Shown here: in pieces, positions 47,801-58,760 of the stretch | How the letters are laid out: every line of letters starts with the position of its first letter | How positions within the stretch are numbered: the stretch's first letter is position 1 | Source of the DNA: Terebella lapidaria | Taxonomy: Eukaryota > Annelida > Polychaeta > Terebellida > Terebellidae | Length of the DNA: 64,000 nucleotides | Direction of reading: 5' to 3' | Assembly (NCBI GenBank): GCA_949152475.1 | Contig: OX424559.1 | Coordinates: 30,795,119-30,859,118, forward strand | The notes under the pieces: model-generated | Databases searched by the model: none | Told to the model about the DNA's origin: nothing | What the model saw: only the letters and a program-made list of their open reading frames with translations | Position numbers and translations under genes: made by a program

Positions 47801-48624
47801 GCTATGACTGAAGGTTCGACTTGTCGGTGGTTGCTACAACTGAAGATTCGGCAAGTCGTTGGTCACTATGAGTGAAGCTGCAACAGGTCAGTGGTCACTA
47901 CGAGTGAAGGTATGACAGTTTGTTTGTTTGTTATGAGTGAAAGTACGACAGGTCAGTGGTCACTACGAAGGAAGGTAGGACAGGTCGGTGGTCACTATGA
48001 GTGAAGGTACGACAGGTGAGTGGTCGATACGAGTGAACATATGATAGGTCAGTAGTCGATACGAGTGAATGTATGTCAGGTCAGTGGTCGCTACGAGTGA
48101 GGGATGACAGGCCGGTTGTCGCTACGAGTAAAAGTATGACAGGTCAGTGGTCGCTTTGAGTGAAGGTACGACAGGCCGGTGGTCGCTACGAGTAAAGGTA
48201 TGACAGGTCGGTGGTCACTTTGAGTGAAAGTACGATAGGTCGATGGTCACTTTGAGTGGAGGAACGACAGCCTGGTAGGACAGGTCGGTGGTCACTATGA
48301 GTGAAGGTACGACAGGTGAGTGGTCGATACGAGTGAACGTATGATAGGTCAGTAGTCGATACGAGTGAATGTATGTCAGGTCAGTGGTCGCTACGAGTGA
48401 GGGATGACAGGCCGGTTGTCGCTACGAGTAAAAGTATGACAGGTCAGTGGTCGCTTTGAGTGAAGGTACGACAGGCCGGTGGTCGCTACGTGTAAAGGTA
48501 CGACAGGTCGGTGGTCACTTTGAGTGAAAGTACGATAGGTCGATGGTCACTTTGAGTGGAGGAACGGCAGCCTGGTGGTCGCTGCGAATGAAGGTATGAC
48601 AGTTTGGTGGTTGCTATGACTGAA
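44824..48624. repeat. 32-bp minisatellite, main block
   Basis: About 118 units of a 32-bp repeat (GGTACGACAGGTCGGTGGTC plus GCTACGAGTGAA) with recurrent variants (CACTATGAGT, GCTTTGAGT, CATGTATGACTG). Higher-order duplications are visible, most clearly 300 bp at 47973-48272 repeated at 48273-48575. The array starts just after the 38-bp array, about 0.6 kb past the Schlafen-like exon. Open frames over it are accidental. Confidence 0.92.
47973..48575. repeat. 300-bp recent tandem duplication within the 32-bp array
   Basis: The two 300-bp halves differ at about four positions by direct comparison, whereas neighbouring 32-bp units within each half differ much more. That is the pattern expected from a recent unequal exchange. 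Confidence 0.85.
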
Positions 48625-49508
48625 AGTACTAGTAACATGAAAAAATTATGAGAGACAATAGAGACCTAGTTTTGCTGAGTGAAATGTTGTTTACTGCATG
48701 CCAATATCTTCATTGGTTAAAAAGTTATGGCAACGTTAATGTCACATTTCAGAAGGTTATAACACATGCTCGATCGAACACTCCTGGATCTTTAACAAGC
48801 TAATTATAATGCAATTGATGTATTCGTGACGTAGAAGGGGGAATTTTCTTTAGGCAAGTTTGAGTCTGAATAAAATTGTTCTTATAAGAATAATTGCAAA
48901 CTTGAACGTTACACGTTGATAGGCATGGTCAATAATCAGTGTTGCTCAAGGTTTTAATGTTGTCATGGTTACTATTCACCTGCTGGAGTCCCTAGCAACC
49001 GCTGATTTCTATGGGTTCTAACTACCATAAGCAGGGGTTTTGACAGATTTTAGTTTTTTGGACAATAATTATGCATGTTAGGTCAATCCATTCTCATATT
49101 TGATTTCGTTTGTTTATTAATATGACTGAATTTGGGCCATAGCAACCCTGGCTGCTAGGGGCCTTGTATCAATACTGGTGACCTTGGCAACTTTCTGAAG
49201 GTGAAATTCATTGACTAATAACTATGGAGAGCATGTGGAATGAGCTTTGTTGCTTAATTGCAATTACTAAAAACTTTAACATGCCAATAAAAACAGCTAA
49301 TAAAAAAATGTTCCCCCTGTGACGTCATGCATACAAATTTGCATATTAATGAGCTATATAATTTCCCGAATTGTACTTTGCAATTTGAACTTTGAAGCAC
49401 TCTAACTTTGGAAGGAATTGAGATATTAACATGTTGTAAAAACCGTTCTGATCAGCTCACGTGGTTCTTTAATCTGAGCTCACATCATAGTTTCATGTTA
49501 CTAGTACT
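48625..49508. mobile_element. TIR element inserted in the 32-bp array (MITE-like, ~0.88 kb)
   Basis: The ends 48625-48642 (AGTACTAGTAACATGAAA) and 49491-49508 are perfect 18-bp inverted repeats. Both sides of the element are 32-bp array, and TGAAAGTAC stands at both junctions. That phrase could be a target duplication or just array sequence; alternatively the site is a TA duplication inside TACTAGTA. The interior has no transposase and is AT-rich. I therefore call it a non-autonomous DNA transposon of unknown superfamily. Confidence 0.75.
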
Positions 49509-49790
49509 TGAAAGTACGACAGTACGCTTTGAGTGTCAGTCAGGTTGGTGGTCGCTTTTTAGTGAGGTACGAAAGGTCGGTGGTCGCTACGAGTAAAGGT
49601 ACGACAGTTCGGTGGTTGCTATGAGTAAAGGTACGACAGGTCTGTGGTTGCTATGACTGAAGGTCCGACAGGTCGGTGGTCGCTACGAGTGAAGGTACGA
49701 CAGGTCGATGGTCGCTACGTGTAATCGTACAACGGGTCGGTGGTTGCTATGACTGATGGTCTGATAGGTTGGTGGTCACTGCCACTTGTC
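49509..49790. repeat. 32-bp minisatellite, right block
   Basis: About eight or nine further units of the same 32-bp repeat continue after the inserted TIR element, more diverged towards the right end. Confidence 0.85.
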
Positions 49791-49903
49791 GCACGACTGA
49801 GTGTGATCATCTTTTCCACTCTTTCAGTGATTGTACAACCAATCGTATCACCAATCGTACATTCACTTGCTACCTGTCATATCAACAGTTGTCACTCGTG
49901 ATT

Positions 49904-50283
49904 GTAGTGGTGATCACTGGTGATCAATTGTAATTCTGCAAAATTGAAACTAATCGTGTGACCATAAAATTATACGCTCAGTGTGATTGGGCCTTAAGTT
50001 TTTTGTTTTAAAGTGCAACAGAAGTGGTCGGCTGTTTCCAATGAGATACTATGCCGCCGATGAATTTTCAACACCATATTTGCGTGGATTGATGTGTTAG
50101 ATACATTGAAATACTGACATGTGTTCTGGACGTTTGAGCTATGACGCCCAAATCGTCCAATTGGGTATCATTTCAAAGCTGGAACTTCTTCGACATGACT
50201 AAATTTGTTGTACTTTTTGTTATGGTCACACGATTAGTTTCAATTTTGCAGAATTACAATTGGTCACCAGTGATCACCACTAC
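49904..50283. mobile_element. Short inverted-repeat element (64-bp arms)
   Basis: Arms 49904-49967 (GTAGTGGTGATCACTGGTGA…) and 50220-50283 are reverse complements with one mismatch seen by eye. The ~250-bp middle has no coding content. Near the left arm there are several ATCGTAC/ACAACCAATCGT words suggesting subterminal repeats, so the true element may begin a little earlier. MITE-like; family unknown. Confidence 0.65.
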
Positions 50284-52089
50284 ACCACAGATAGAGCTCA
50301 AGACACTCCAGGAGATAAAGAAAACGAATAAAAATTAGTCCAGTAATTCCAAGTGAAAAAAAATATATAATAGATTAGATTGATATGTGCGTTATCTTCA
50401 GAGATACGCTTCAGAATCATACAAGTACATATCTTATAGTTACCTCGCGCTTTAGCCAATAAGAATGTGTGTATCAGCACCGAAAGCAATTCAAAACAAT
50501 CTCATACAATGGAAAGAAATGAAGTTTGATTATATTACAGCACATTATGATAACTGAGCATACGGTTTTTGTGCGTTATGAACCATCTGTTCGTTGTGAT
50601 TATACTTGCAATAATAGTCTAGGATATATAGTGTTTCACGCGGAAAAAATTGCAACACTAACAAATCAATTGGGATTGTTTGCCTGAAGGCATCTAAAAT
50701 ACATAATAAACGTCTAAAGAGATAAAAAAAATCAGGGACATTCCTAAACATAGGGTGAAGCTTTTCTAGTTTTTCACTCTGGAAACGCCACGATTACGTA
50801 TGTTTGTTGCAAAAGAACATTGTGTTCATATCTATTTCGCTATATGTAAATCCATCAAAACTATCCTATACATGTACATTACCTCCATATTAGACGGTTA
50901 CACCATAGAGCCTACTTAAAATATGCGTCCCGCATACCGACACACTCTATGCGAAAGATTAAGGAATGACCTCACTCTCATGGAGCACCTGATCTCACGC
51001 TCAGCTGGATAGGTGGTTGTGATGTTCACATGGCTTTGACTTCGATACTTTACTATCACTTGAATTTGACCACGTCTAATGATTTTTTTTGTGCAAAATT
51101 CATCCATGGATAATGTTTTGGAATATGAATATGTCTGTTTGTCGGTATCCATTCTAATTCCACAACAAAGTCACCAAGTGGCAGAATAGTGTCAACTTCT
51201 CCCATTCTCATACTCATTGGAACAGCACTACTTACATGTATAACCTACTGTTACTCCGTGTTTTTCTGGTTGCTTTTTACCAGTTGGAATCACCAAGATC
51301 ATCCCCCTTGGGGCCCGGCCTCCGAGGGGAACTCGAACAACGAGTCAGAATGTGTTTCATGCCGGTCGGCTGGCCTTGTCTGGGTCCGGACCTGGGGCCA
51401 GGACCTGTATAAGTCAAACACAGTTATCTAATCGATGCGTTCTTGTATTCATTCAGAAACAGTGCCAGTCGAAGTGGAGCCTTTTGTTCAATGACAAACT
51501 GCGAGGCAGGTTTCACGTAATTTACGCAAAACACGTGCTGGAGATAGACCGTTCACTATATTCAATGTATTTTGTAAGTCTTTGGAGTGCTTGGCAGCTC
51601 GTTGGACGCGTGTTGCGACTTCACTTCTTCAACGACGTGGGTTCGATGAACTTGACCAGCGTATATTGTATGTGGTTTTGATTTACTCGACCAGTGTACG
51701 TTTAAATTCTTAACACATCTTGGCCACACTACTATTCGCGATATGGCGAATCTTACATCTAGTTTTGACCTCTACTTTCAACGAAAAGGCCTTGGATATT
51801 TGAAGTGTGACATACACCTATGTATTCGATACATGTGGAATATTAGATAAAATCATCCTGGGCTCTTAACAATCCAGTGAACGAAGTCTGAAATCAGAAC
51901 AGCTTTAATCCAGTTTAGAAAAAAATTAAGACTACCGATCCATTTCGTGAACCTTGAACCGACTCCTGCCGGGAAAAGCAAACAAAAACCTGCGGGATCC
52001 GAAACCGCTGACACCACTCTGCCACAGAGCCCAACGAGACAATCAGAGATTGCAGACCCTCGCCCTTCAGATTTGGTCACTGAAATGAA
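50284..52089. other. No gene recognised
   Basis: AT-rich unique-looking sequence. A block near 51550-51650 (GTTCACTATATTCAATGTAT, then TTGGCAGCTCGTTGG) has a weak counterpart near 54358-54430, so dispersed repeats are present. No splice-bounded coding exon stands out. Confidence 0.45.
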
Positions 52090-52850
52090 AGCTGATGACC
52101 TTTACATTTCCAACTTGGGCGATAATTGGGGATTTTGGTCATACGACAATTGGTCATATATCAAATGGTCGGGAATTGGCCATAGAACAGTACAAAAAAT
52201 CATGGGAGAACTAATCATTAATAAAAGTAGAGTTCTTGTGAAATCTCTATTTTGACCATATTTTCGACCACGACCTGAATTCTTGCTCCGACCTTCCAAA
52301 CGTCGCAAGCTCACTCAAATTCATACTGTGTAATATCCTATTGAATGTCTTCAGTGGTTTCTGAATTATCACTACTTGAAATAATACGAATCAGTGATTT
52401 CAGCTGATGACCCTTACATTCTCGACCTTGGGCGATAATGTGGAATTTTGATCGTACGACCATCGGTCATATAGCAAATGATGGAGAATCGACCACATAA
52501 AAATACAAAATTATCAGGGAAAATTAATCATGAATATAAACAGAGTTATTGCAACTTTTCGATTCTGACCTCTTCTGTGACCTTGACCTTGTCGTTCAAT
52601 ATTGAGGTGTAAAATTTCACCGTAATGTTTCCATTATCAAGGCACATCTCCTGAACGAAAACGGTTTAAATAGATTGATAACTGGCTTCACAATATGGTC
52701 TTGAATCTCAGAACACTCACAAGTCGTAAACTCGTGACCCCCCAAATTTTCGACTTTGGGCGATAATTGAGAGATTTGGTCCTAAAACCATCGGTTCTGG
52801 CCAAAGAAAAATACCAAAATAGGTTGAACTGGAGTTATAGCCAATTATGT
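52090..52850. repeat. Three diverged ~320-bp tandem repeats
   Basis: Units start near 52090, 52408 and 52728. The third is partial. Shared landmarks in order: GCTGATGACCyTTACATT, TTGGGCGATAATxGxGxATTTTGG, ACxATTGGTCATATAxCAAATG, and a GACCT-rich end. Identity is perhaps 70-75%. Confidence 0.6.
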
Positions 52851-53424
52851 GGGCCTACGGGGGCGAGGGTAATGACAGCAAAGATTTCTAGAGTGGAACT
52901 CATACAAACAACCAAACATGCACGATGCTCGCCAGTCGTGTGACTTACACAGACCACGTGCTTGGGGACAGGTCACGGCATTATCCAATGTATACTTCAT
53001 TTTTATCCGGCCGTGGCTCATTGACCTGTATGTTTGGGTGTATCCAGTCGTCCACGTCTGGCTATAACTATAATCTCACGATGAATTCTCTTGTAAAATG
53101 TAGTGCACAAAATAGATCCAGTAACTTTGCCTCACAATTTGTTTCACCATGGGAAGGAAATGTGCATTAGTGTTGGTGAAACAGTCGTCAATAGTATTAA
53201 TAAAGATCAGGATTTTCAGTATTCTATACATCAGATGCACGGAAATTAAAGTGTGTTATGAAAAAACGGAACATTTTACACCCGTCATGATTTTCAGCCG
53301 CGCTGATCGCTCTGCAGTGTGTGGTAGTCATTGTCTAAATTACAAAATATCAACAATACATGTATTGTTCTTAATGTAAATAGGTTCCAAATATAAAAGA
53401 ACGTGTACTGAACGTGGCCGACTG
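52851..53424. other. No gene recognised
   Basis: No coding region recognised. Two open frames of about 75-80 codons (52925 and 53149, plus) have no family resemblance. Confidence 0.45.
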
Positions 53425-54033
53425 ACATATTATGGAAGCGCTAATTGATCATCCACTTAACCACATGATTTCTCACAACCTGGCGTGTTGAGTATCACAG
53501 TAAGTTGCCTTATCATCATAAATATCATGGCAAGATGTCATGTTGTGAAAAGTAGGAAAATCATCTTGACAAGACGTGTGACCATGAAAATTATCACAGC
53601 AATACATCTCACCGTGAAAAAATATCATGTCAACATGTCTTACCGTGAAATTTATCATAAGAAGACGTTTTATCGTGTTAAATATAATGGTAAGTCAGCA
53701 TAAATATCGTTATATTTTTCACGTTAAGCTGTCTTGTCATCATATTGTTTCACAGTAAGACTTGTTATTGTGATAGTTCTTCATATCATAGACGTCTTGT
53801 GGTTATAATTTTTCAGAGTAAGACATTATATCGTTATATTTTTCATGACATGACGTCTTTTCGAGATAAATTTTCACAGTATGTCTCCTTGTCATTATAA
53901 TTTAGGAGATTTTCATAACATGATGACTTGCCATGATATTTAACATGACAAGACGTCTTATTGTGATACTGAACACGCCAGGTCCTGAAAAATATGTGGT
54001 TAAGTGGATGATCAATTAACGCTTCCATAACTT
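53425..54033. mobile_element. Foldback/MITE-like element with ~70-bp terminal inverted repeats
   Basis: The left end (about 53427-53500) contains TATGGAAGCGCTAATTGATC and ATCCACTTAACCACAT, then GGCGTGTTGAGTATCAC. The right end (53964-54030) is the reverse complement with a few differences. The inside consists of diverged ~28-30-bp repeats of the type ATCATGACAAGACGTCTTGT in both orientations, where AAGACGTCTT is itself palindromic. It is therefore another inverted-arm element filled with short tandem repeats, like the pair at 684-1410 but unrelated in sequence. Confidence 0.65.
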
Positions 54034-56276
54034 ATGTCTATACAAATGCTTCAATACAGATATTGACAATGAAGCACAAAATAAGTCGGGATTACTCTTC
54101 ACAATTCTACAGTATCTAGGCCGGGTACCAGAATCTATTGTTTTTATTATTGACAAAGAATCTTTGGACGCCAAGCCTGAGAATCAAAGCACTTCCCTCC
54201 AAAGGAAACGAACTCCCAAGGAAATAGCTCACCCCACTCGCCAACAGAGGCCATTGTAACAACGTATATCTAAAGTGGAACTCGTGTGAAATCAACCCCG
54301 CACACATGACTCATATGTACATCCCGTTACTTGTAGGCAGGCCACGTGGTTCAAGACTGTTCACTGTATTCAATGTCTATGATGTGCTTTTGGTGTGCTC
54401 GGCGACCGGTTGGCAGTCTGTTGCGTCTTCATATTAAAATAATTTAGAATTGGCGTGTTTGAACCCTGAACTTTGCCTGGAAGAAAGCAAAAAGCCACCA
54501 GGCCTTAGAAGGTTACCAGCTAGAAATCAGTGAAGGGCAATGACATTTCTCAGCACACGATTTCGATCAGCCCCTTAGACAGTACTATCGTACACATTGA
54601 TTCAACAAGCCACGCCAACTGACAATAACTTGATTTGAACATTCAAGTCATATTCAAGAGATTAAATTCTACTGTGCTTTGATTTATGTCCACACTTGGA
54701 AATTAGGCCTTAACTGGCGCCGTTTTATCCATGCTTTGTTTATTTTAACATGGGTAACTCATCAACTTTACCTGTGCACACAGTACCTCGATCCGGAACA
54801 TTGAAAGGTCAAGTCCAAATATGGACTGATTTCTTATGATATCATTTCTCCGTGAATTCAGGGGAGTGGGAGGGGGGGGGGGGGGGGGTCGAATGCCGGC
54901 ATCCCCTCTGATCGCCACTGAAGCATAGAGCATGGAAATATTGTTATAAGTAGTGGATGTGCTGATTTACAAAAAATAATATGAGTACACAGTCTTTGAG
55001 AAGAGATGTTTAAAAAACCAAGTCCTATCCTAATCATGAAGACGATTATTTCCAAACCTCCAGATCGGAAGGATAAAGCTATGCTTGACGTGCTTGCAGT
55101 TCATAAAATCTAAATTATCAAAAATGTACAAATACATTTGTAAGCATCAGGTAAAATCCGCATCATAAATCATCTGAGATCCTGCGAATTCCAATTGGGG
55201 ATAACTTTTTAATAATAATTTCCTGAGGTGTAGTATACATGTGTGTAGAGCGGATATTTTGAGGTTTAGGGACATTCTGTTTCAGCTCTGTGGGTTTGGG
55301 GGCCCGTAACCAACCCTACCCCCTGAATAACGTTGGAATTTGGTAGTAAATCCAGATGATTTCTCCAGATGAGGGGTGTACAACAGTTTCCATGCAGCTT
55401 GGATATTTCGAAATGTTCAGGCACTAAGGTCTCGGGGTGCCGTAAGCACGCTGAGAAACTTGTGCGATTTGGTAATATTCCAGATGATCTGTGAGGATTT
55501 GGATATGTTTAAAAGTATATTCCTGACTAGGGGTCTGGTGGCACTGTAAGGCCCCAGGGATCATTTTGGGATTTGTAGCATTTGAGCTGATTCTTGTGGG
55601 TGATTGTACAACTTTATTTGTACATTTGGGATCTTTTTGCCACATGCCTTGCAGCACTCCTTCTATGGAGGGGGAGGGGGCATCCCTGCTTTGATCCGCC
55701 AGTGAAAACTATAGATTCGGTGTATTTCAACCTCGGATTTTGCTTGAATGAAAAGAAAAATACTGAAGGGCATAAGCATGTTATCGGCTACAAGTTAGGG
55801 AGGGCCATAACGTTTCTCAGCATATGCATTATATTCACCTGGATCGGAACATTCGGATCATATTTAAAAGGCCAAATTCAAATAGGCATATGACTTGATT
55901 TGTGTTCTAAATTGGAAGTTAAAGTAAAACTGGCAGCGTTTCTTTTTGGGTCCATGAGGCACTTTATATCACCATGGAACATAACATCGCCGAATTTAGT
56001 GAATTTAATCAATTTGACCAGCATACACCATGGATAGCCTATGTTGTCAGAATTAGTTGATACATGTATGCTGACTGACAAGGAGTGTTATTAAGGAAAT
56101 GGACATTGGAATATATAAATGATTTTATTTGACGTCCCAGTGTAATTCCAGGGCGCCGACAGAAAGCCAGTGTATACATTTCTGCAGATATTCTATCTAT
56201 GAAATATGACAATGTATCCCGTGTCTTGATTGGCTAAAACGAACGATCTCCAACACTGATTAGATATTTTATCTTT
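54034..56276. other. No gene; two hAT-like orphan ends
   Basis: Two spots carry, on the minus strand, sequence like hAT termini. One is CAGTGGCGATCAGAGGGGAT (about 54903-54922, beside a 17-base G run at 54872-54888). The other is CACTGGCGGATCAAAGCAGG (about 55685-55704, beside a G-rich patch). Both point the same way and no matching left ends were found. Otherwise AT-rich. Confidence 0.4.
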
Positions 56277-57227
56277 CGTTCAGGTGATTGAGTTTATCGA
56301 ATAAAAGTTGGTCCATCAGCAAGATAGAAAAGCATTACACAAATACATGACATGAAGCCTAATTTGCCAGACATACATCATTAGGTATATCTGTCGAGAA
56401 AGCTGCAACTAGCAAAAACTATATGATTATATAGGCCCTATGGTTTGGCCACAACGAAAATGTTACCATTGGGACACCAGAGAGCCCCGCTGTTGTATTA
56501 ATATTTGGGAGCTGTTGTTCATCATCACTATTTCACCTCGAACATCAGAAAAAAACTGAAGCCCTGTTGCTGGTTTAAACCGATTAGATCGAGGTACTAT
56601 TCAAGATTATTGAGTGAACAAAACATGGATATATTATTTCCTAACCAGCCGAGATAGAATGGAGAAGGGATCCACACAGATACCACCAGGTCAGGGAGGA
56701 CGACCAGGCAGCATGGCCCACCACGGGATGTCCCTTACCCACAGACCACCAAGTCAGGGAGGACGACCAGGCAGCACGCCCAACCAGGGGATGTCCCTTA
56801 CCCAGAGACCACCAAGTCAGGGAGGACGACCAGACAGCACGGCCCACCACGGGATGTCCCTTACCCACAGACCACCAAGTCAGGGAGGACGACCAGGCAG
56901 CATGTCCCACCACGGGATGTCCCTTACCCAGAGACCACCAAATCAGGGAGGACGACCAGACAGCACGGCCCACCACGGGATGTCCCTTACCCACAGACCA
57001 CCAAGTCAGGGAGGACGACCAGACAGCACGGCCTACCGCGGGATGTCCCTTACCCAGAGACCACCAAGTCAGGGAGGACGACCAAACAGCACGGCCTACC
57101 GCGGGATGTCCCTTACCCAGAAACCACCAAGTCAGGGAGGACGACCAAACAGCACGGCCCACCACGGGATGTCCCTTACCCAGAGAACACCAAGTCAGGG
57201 AGGACGACCAGGCAGCATGGCCCACCA
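56277..57227 (+). repeat. 951-bp tandem duplication, copy 1
   Basis: Positions from 56277 (CGTTCAGGTGATTGAGTTTA) recur at a constant offset of 951 bp from 57228 on, with only a handful of differences across the first ~400 bp. The unit comprises a ~380-bp unique part, a splice-acceptor-like TATTTCCTAACCAG, an ATG and the beginning of a 63-bp repeat array. The junction lies inside the array, where a repeat unit is cut at CCCACCAC and continues as GTTCAGGTGATTG. Confidence 0.85.
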
Positions 57228-57255
57228 CGTTCAGGTGATTGAGTTTATCGAATAA
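56659..57255 (+). CDS. Candidate 21-residue-repeat protein, copy 1
   Basis: About 198 codons from the first in-frame ATG (MEKGSTQIPPGQGGRPGSMA), which stands ten bases after an acceptor-like CCTAACCAG (AG 56647-56648). The rest is a repeat of 21 residues, consensus MSLTQRPPSQGGRPDSTAHH plus G, about eight and a half times, ending in VQVIEFIE where the duplicated upstream sequence begins. It is rich in Gly, Pro, Ser, Gln and Arg and likely disordered, with no known domain. The opposite strand is equally open (also a 21-residue repeat), and unit differences (D/N/G, T/M, H/Y) are not concentrated at silent sites. A non-coding 63-bp minisatellite explains it as well as a real gene. Confidence 0.3.
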   Translation: MEKGSTQIPPGQGGRPGSMAHHGMSLTHRPPSQGGRPGSTPNQGMSLTQRPPSQGGRPDSTAHHGMSLTHRPPSQGGRPGSMSHHGMSLTQRPPNQGGRPDSTAHHGMSLTHRPPSQGGRPDSTAYRGMSLTQRPPSQGGRPNSTAYRGMSLTQKPPSQGGRPNSTAHHGMSLTQRTPSQGGRPGSMAHHVQVIEFIE

Positions 57256-58735
57256 AAGTTGGTCCATCAGCAAGATAGGAAAGCATTACTCAAGAACATG
57301 ACATGAAGCCTAATTTGCCAGACATACATCATTAGGTATATCTATCGAGAAAGCTGCAACTAGCAAAAACTATATGATTATATAGGCCCTATGGTTTGGC
57401 CACAACGAAAATGTTACCATTGGGACACCAGAGAGCCCCGCTGTTGTATTAATATTTGGGAGCTGTTGTTCATCATCACTATTTCACGTCGAAAATCAGA
57501 AAAAAACTGAAGCCCTGTTGCTGGTTTAAACCGATTAGATCGAGGCACTATTCAAGATTATTGAGTGAACAAAACATGGATATATTATTTCCTAACCAGC
57601 CGAGATAGAATGGAGAAGGGATCCACACAGATACCACCAGGTCAGGGAGGGCGACCAGGCAGCACGGCCCACCACGGGATGTCCCTTACCCAGAGACCAC
57701 CAAATCAGGGAGGACGACCAGACAGCACGGCCCACCACGGGATGTCCCTTACCCACAGACCACCAAGTCAGGGAGGACGACCAGACAGCACGGCCTACCA
57801 CGGGATGTCCTTTACCCAGAGACCAGCAAGTCAGGGAGGACGACCAAACAGCACGGCCCACCACGGGATGTCCCTTACCCAGAGAACACCAAGTCAGGGA
57901 GGACGACCGGGCAGCATGGCCCACCACGGGATGTCCTTTACCCAGAGACCACCAAGTCAGGGAGGACGACCAAACAGCACGGCCCACCACGGGATGTCCC
58001 TTACCCAGAGAACACCAAGTCAGGGAGGACGACCAGGCAGCATGGCCCACCACGGGATGTCAATTACCCAGAGACCACCAAGTCAGGGAGGACGACCAGA
58101 CAGCACGGCCCACCACGGGATGTCAATTACCCAGAGACCACCAAGTCAGGGAGGACGACCAGACAGCACGGCCCACCACGGGATGTCCCTTACCCAGAGA
58201 CCACCAAGTCAGGGAGGACGACCAGACAGCACAGCCCACCACGGGATGTCCTTACCCAGAGACCACCAAATCAGGGAGGACGACCAGACAGCACGGCCCA
58301 CCACGGGATGTCCCTTACCCAGAGAACACCAAGTCAGGGAGGACGACCAGACAGCACGGCCCACCACGGGATGTCCCTTACCCACAGACCACCGAGTTAG
58401 GGAGGACGACCAGACAGCACAGCCCACCACGGGATGTCCCTTACCCTGAGACCACCAGGTCAGGGAGGACGACCAAACAGCACGGCCCACCATGGGATGT
58501 CCCTTACCCACAGACCACCAAGTCAGGGAGGACGACCAGACAGCACGGCCCACCACGGGATGTCCCTTACCCACAGACCACGAAGTCAGGGAGGACGACC
58601 AAACAGCACGGCCCACCACGGGATGTCCCTTACCCAGAGACCACCAAGTCAGGGAGGACGACCAGACAGCACGGCCCACCACGGGATGTCCCTTACCCAG
58701 AGACCACCAAGTCAGGGAGGACGACGAGCTTTGTT
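56680..58735. repeat. 63-bp tandem repeat in two blocks
   Basis: Block 1 runs from about 56680 to 57227 and block 2 from about 57631 to 58735, separated by the duplicated unique part. There are roughly 26 units in total of a 63-bp repeat containing CAGGGAGGACGACCAGACAG and CACCACGGGATGTCCCTTAC. Units differ at a few positions only, consistent with ongoing homogenisation. Confidence 0.92.
57610..58449 (+). CDS. Candidate 21-residue-repeat protein, copy 2
   Basis: This is the same beginning as copy 1 (951 bp downstream), with a longer array. After about ten units a one-base loss near 58250 (TGTCCTTACC instead of TGTCCCTTACC) moves the reading into another frame. That frame stays open for a while (GCPLPRDHQVREDDQTARPT) and stops at 58449. 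A further block in the original register is open from 58434 to 58760 and ends outside the array (RALFFVRCALL). The frame damage favours a minisatellite or a decayed gene. Confidence 0.25.
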   Translation: MEKGSTQIPPGQGGRPGSTAHHGMSLTQRPPNQGGRPDSTAHHGMSLTHRPPSQGGRPDSTAYHGMSFTQRPASQGGRPNSTAHHGMSLTQRTPSQGGRPGSMAHHGMSFTQRPPSQGGRPNSTAHHGMSLTQRTPSQGGRPGSMAHHGMSITQRPPSQGGRPDSTAHHGMSITQRPPSQGGRPDSTAHHGMSLTQRPPSQGGRPDSTAHHGMSLPRDHQIREDDQTARPTTGCPLPREHQVREDDQTARPTTGCPLPTDHRVREDDQTAQPTTGCPLP

Positions 58736-58760
58736 CTTCGTGCGATGTGCTTTATTATAA

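Noticed and set aside
56641-58682. Minus-strand repeat protein (GKGHPVVGRAVWSSSLTWWS-like)
   Set aside because: It is the complement of the 63-bp repeat, open for the same arithmetic reason, and has no upstream exon signal.
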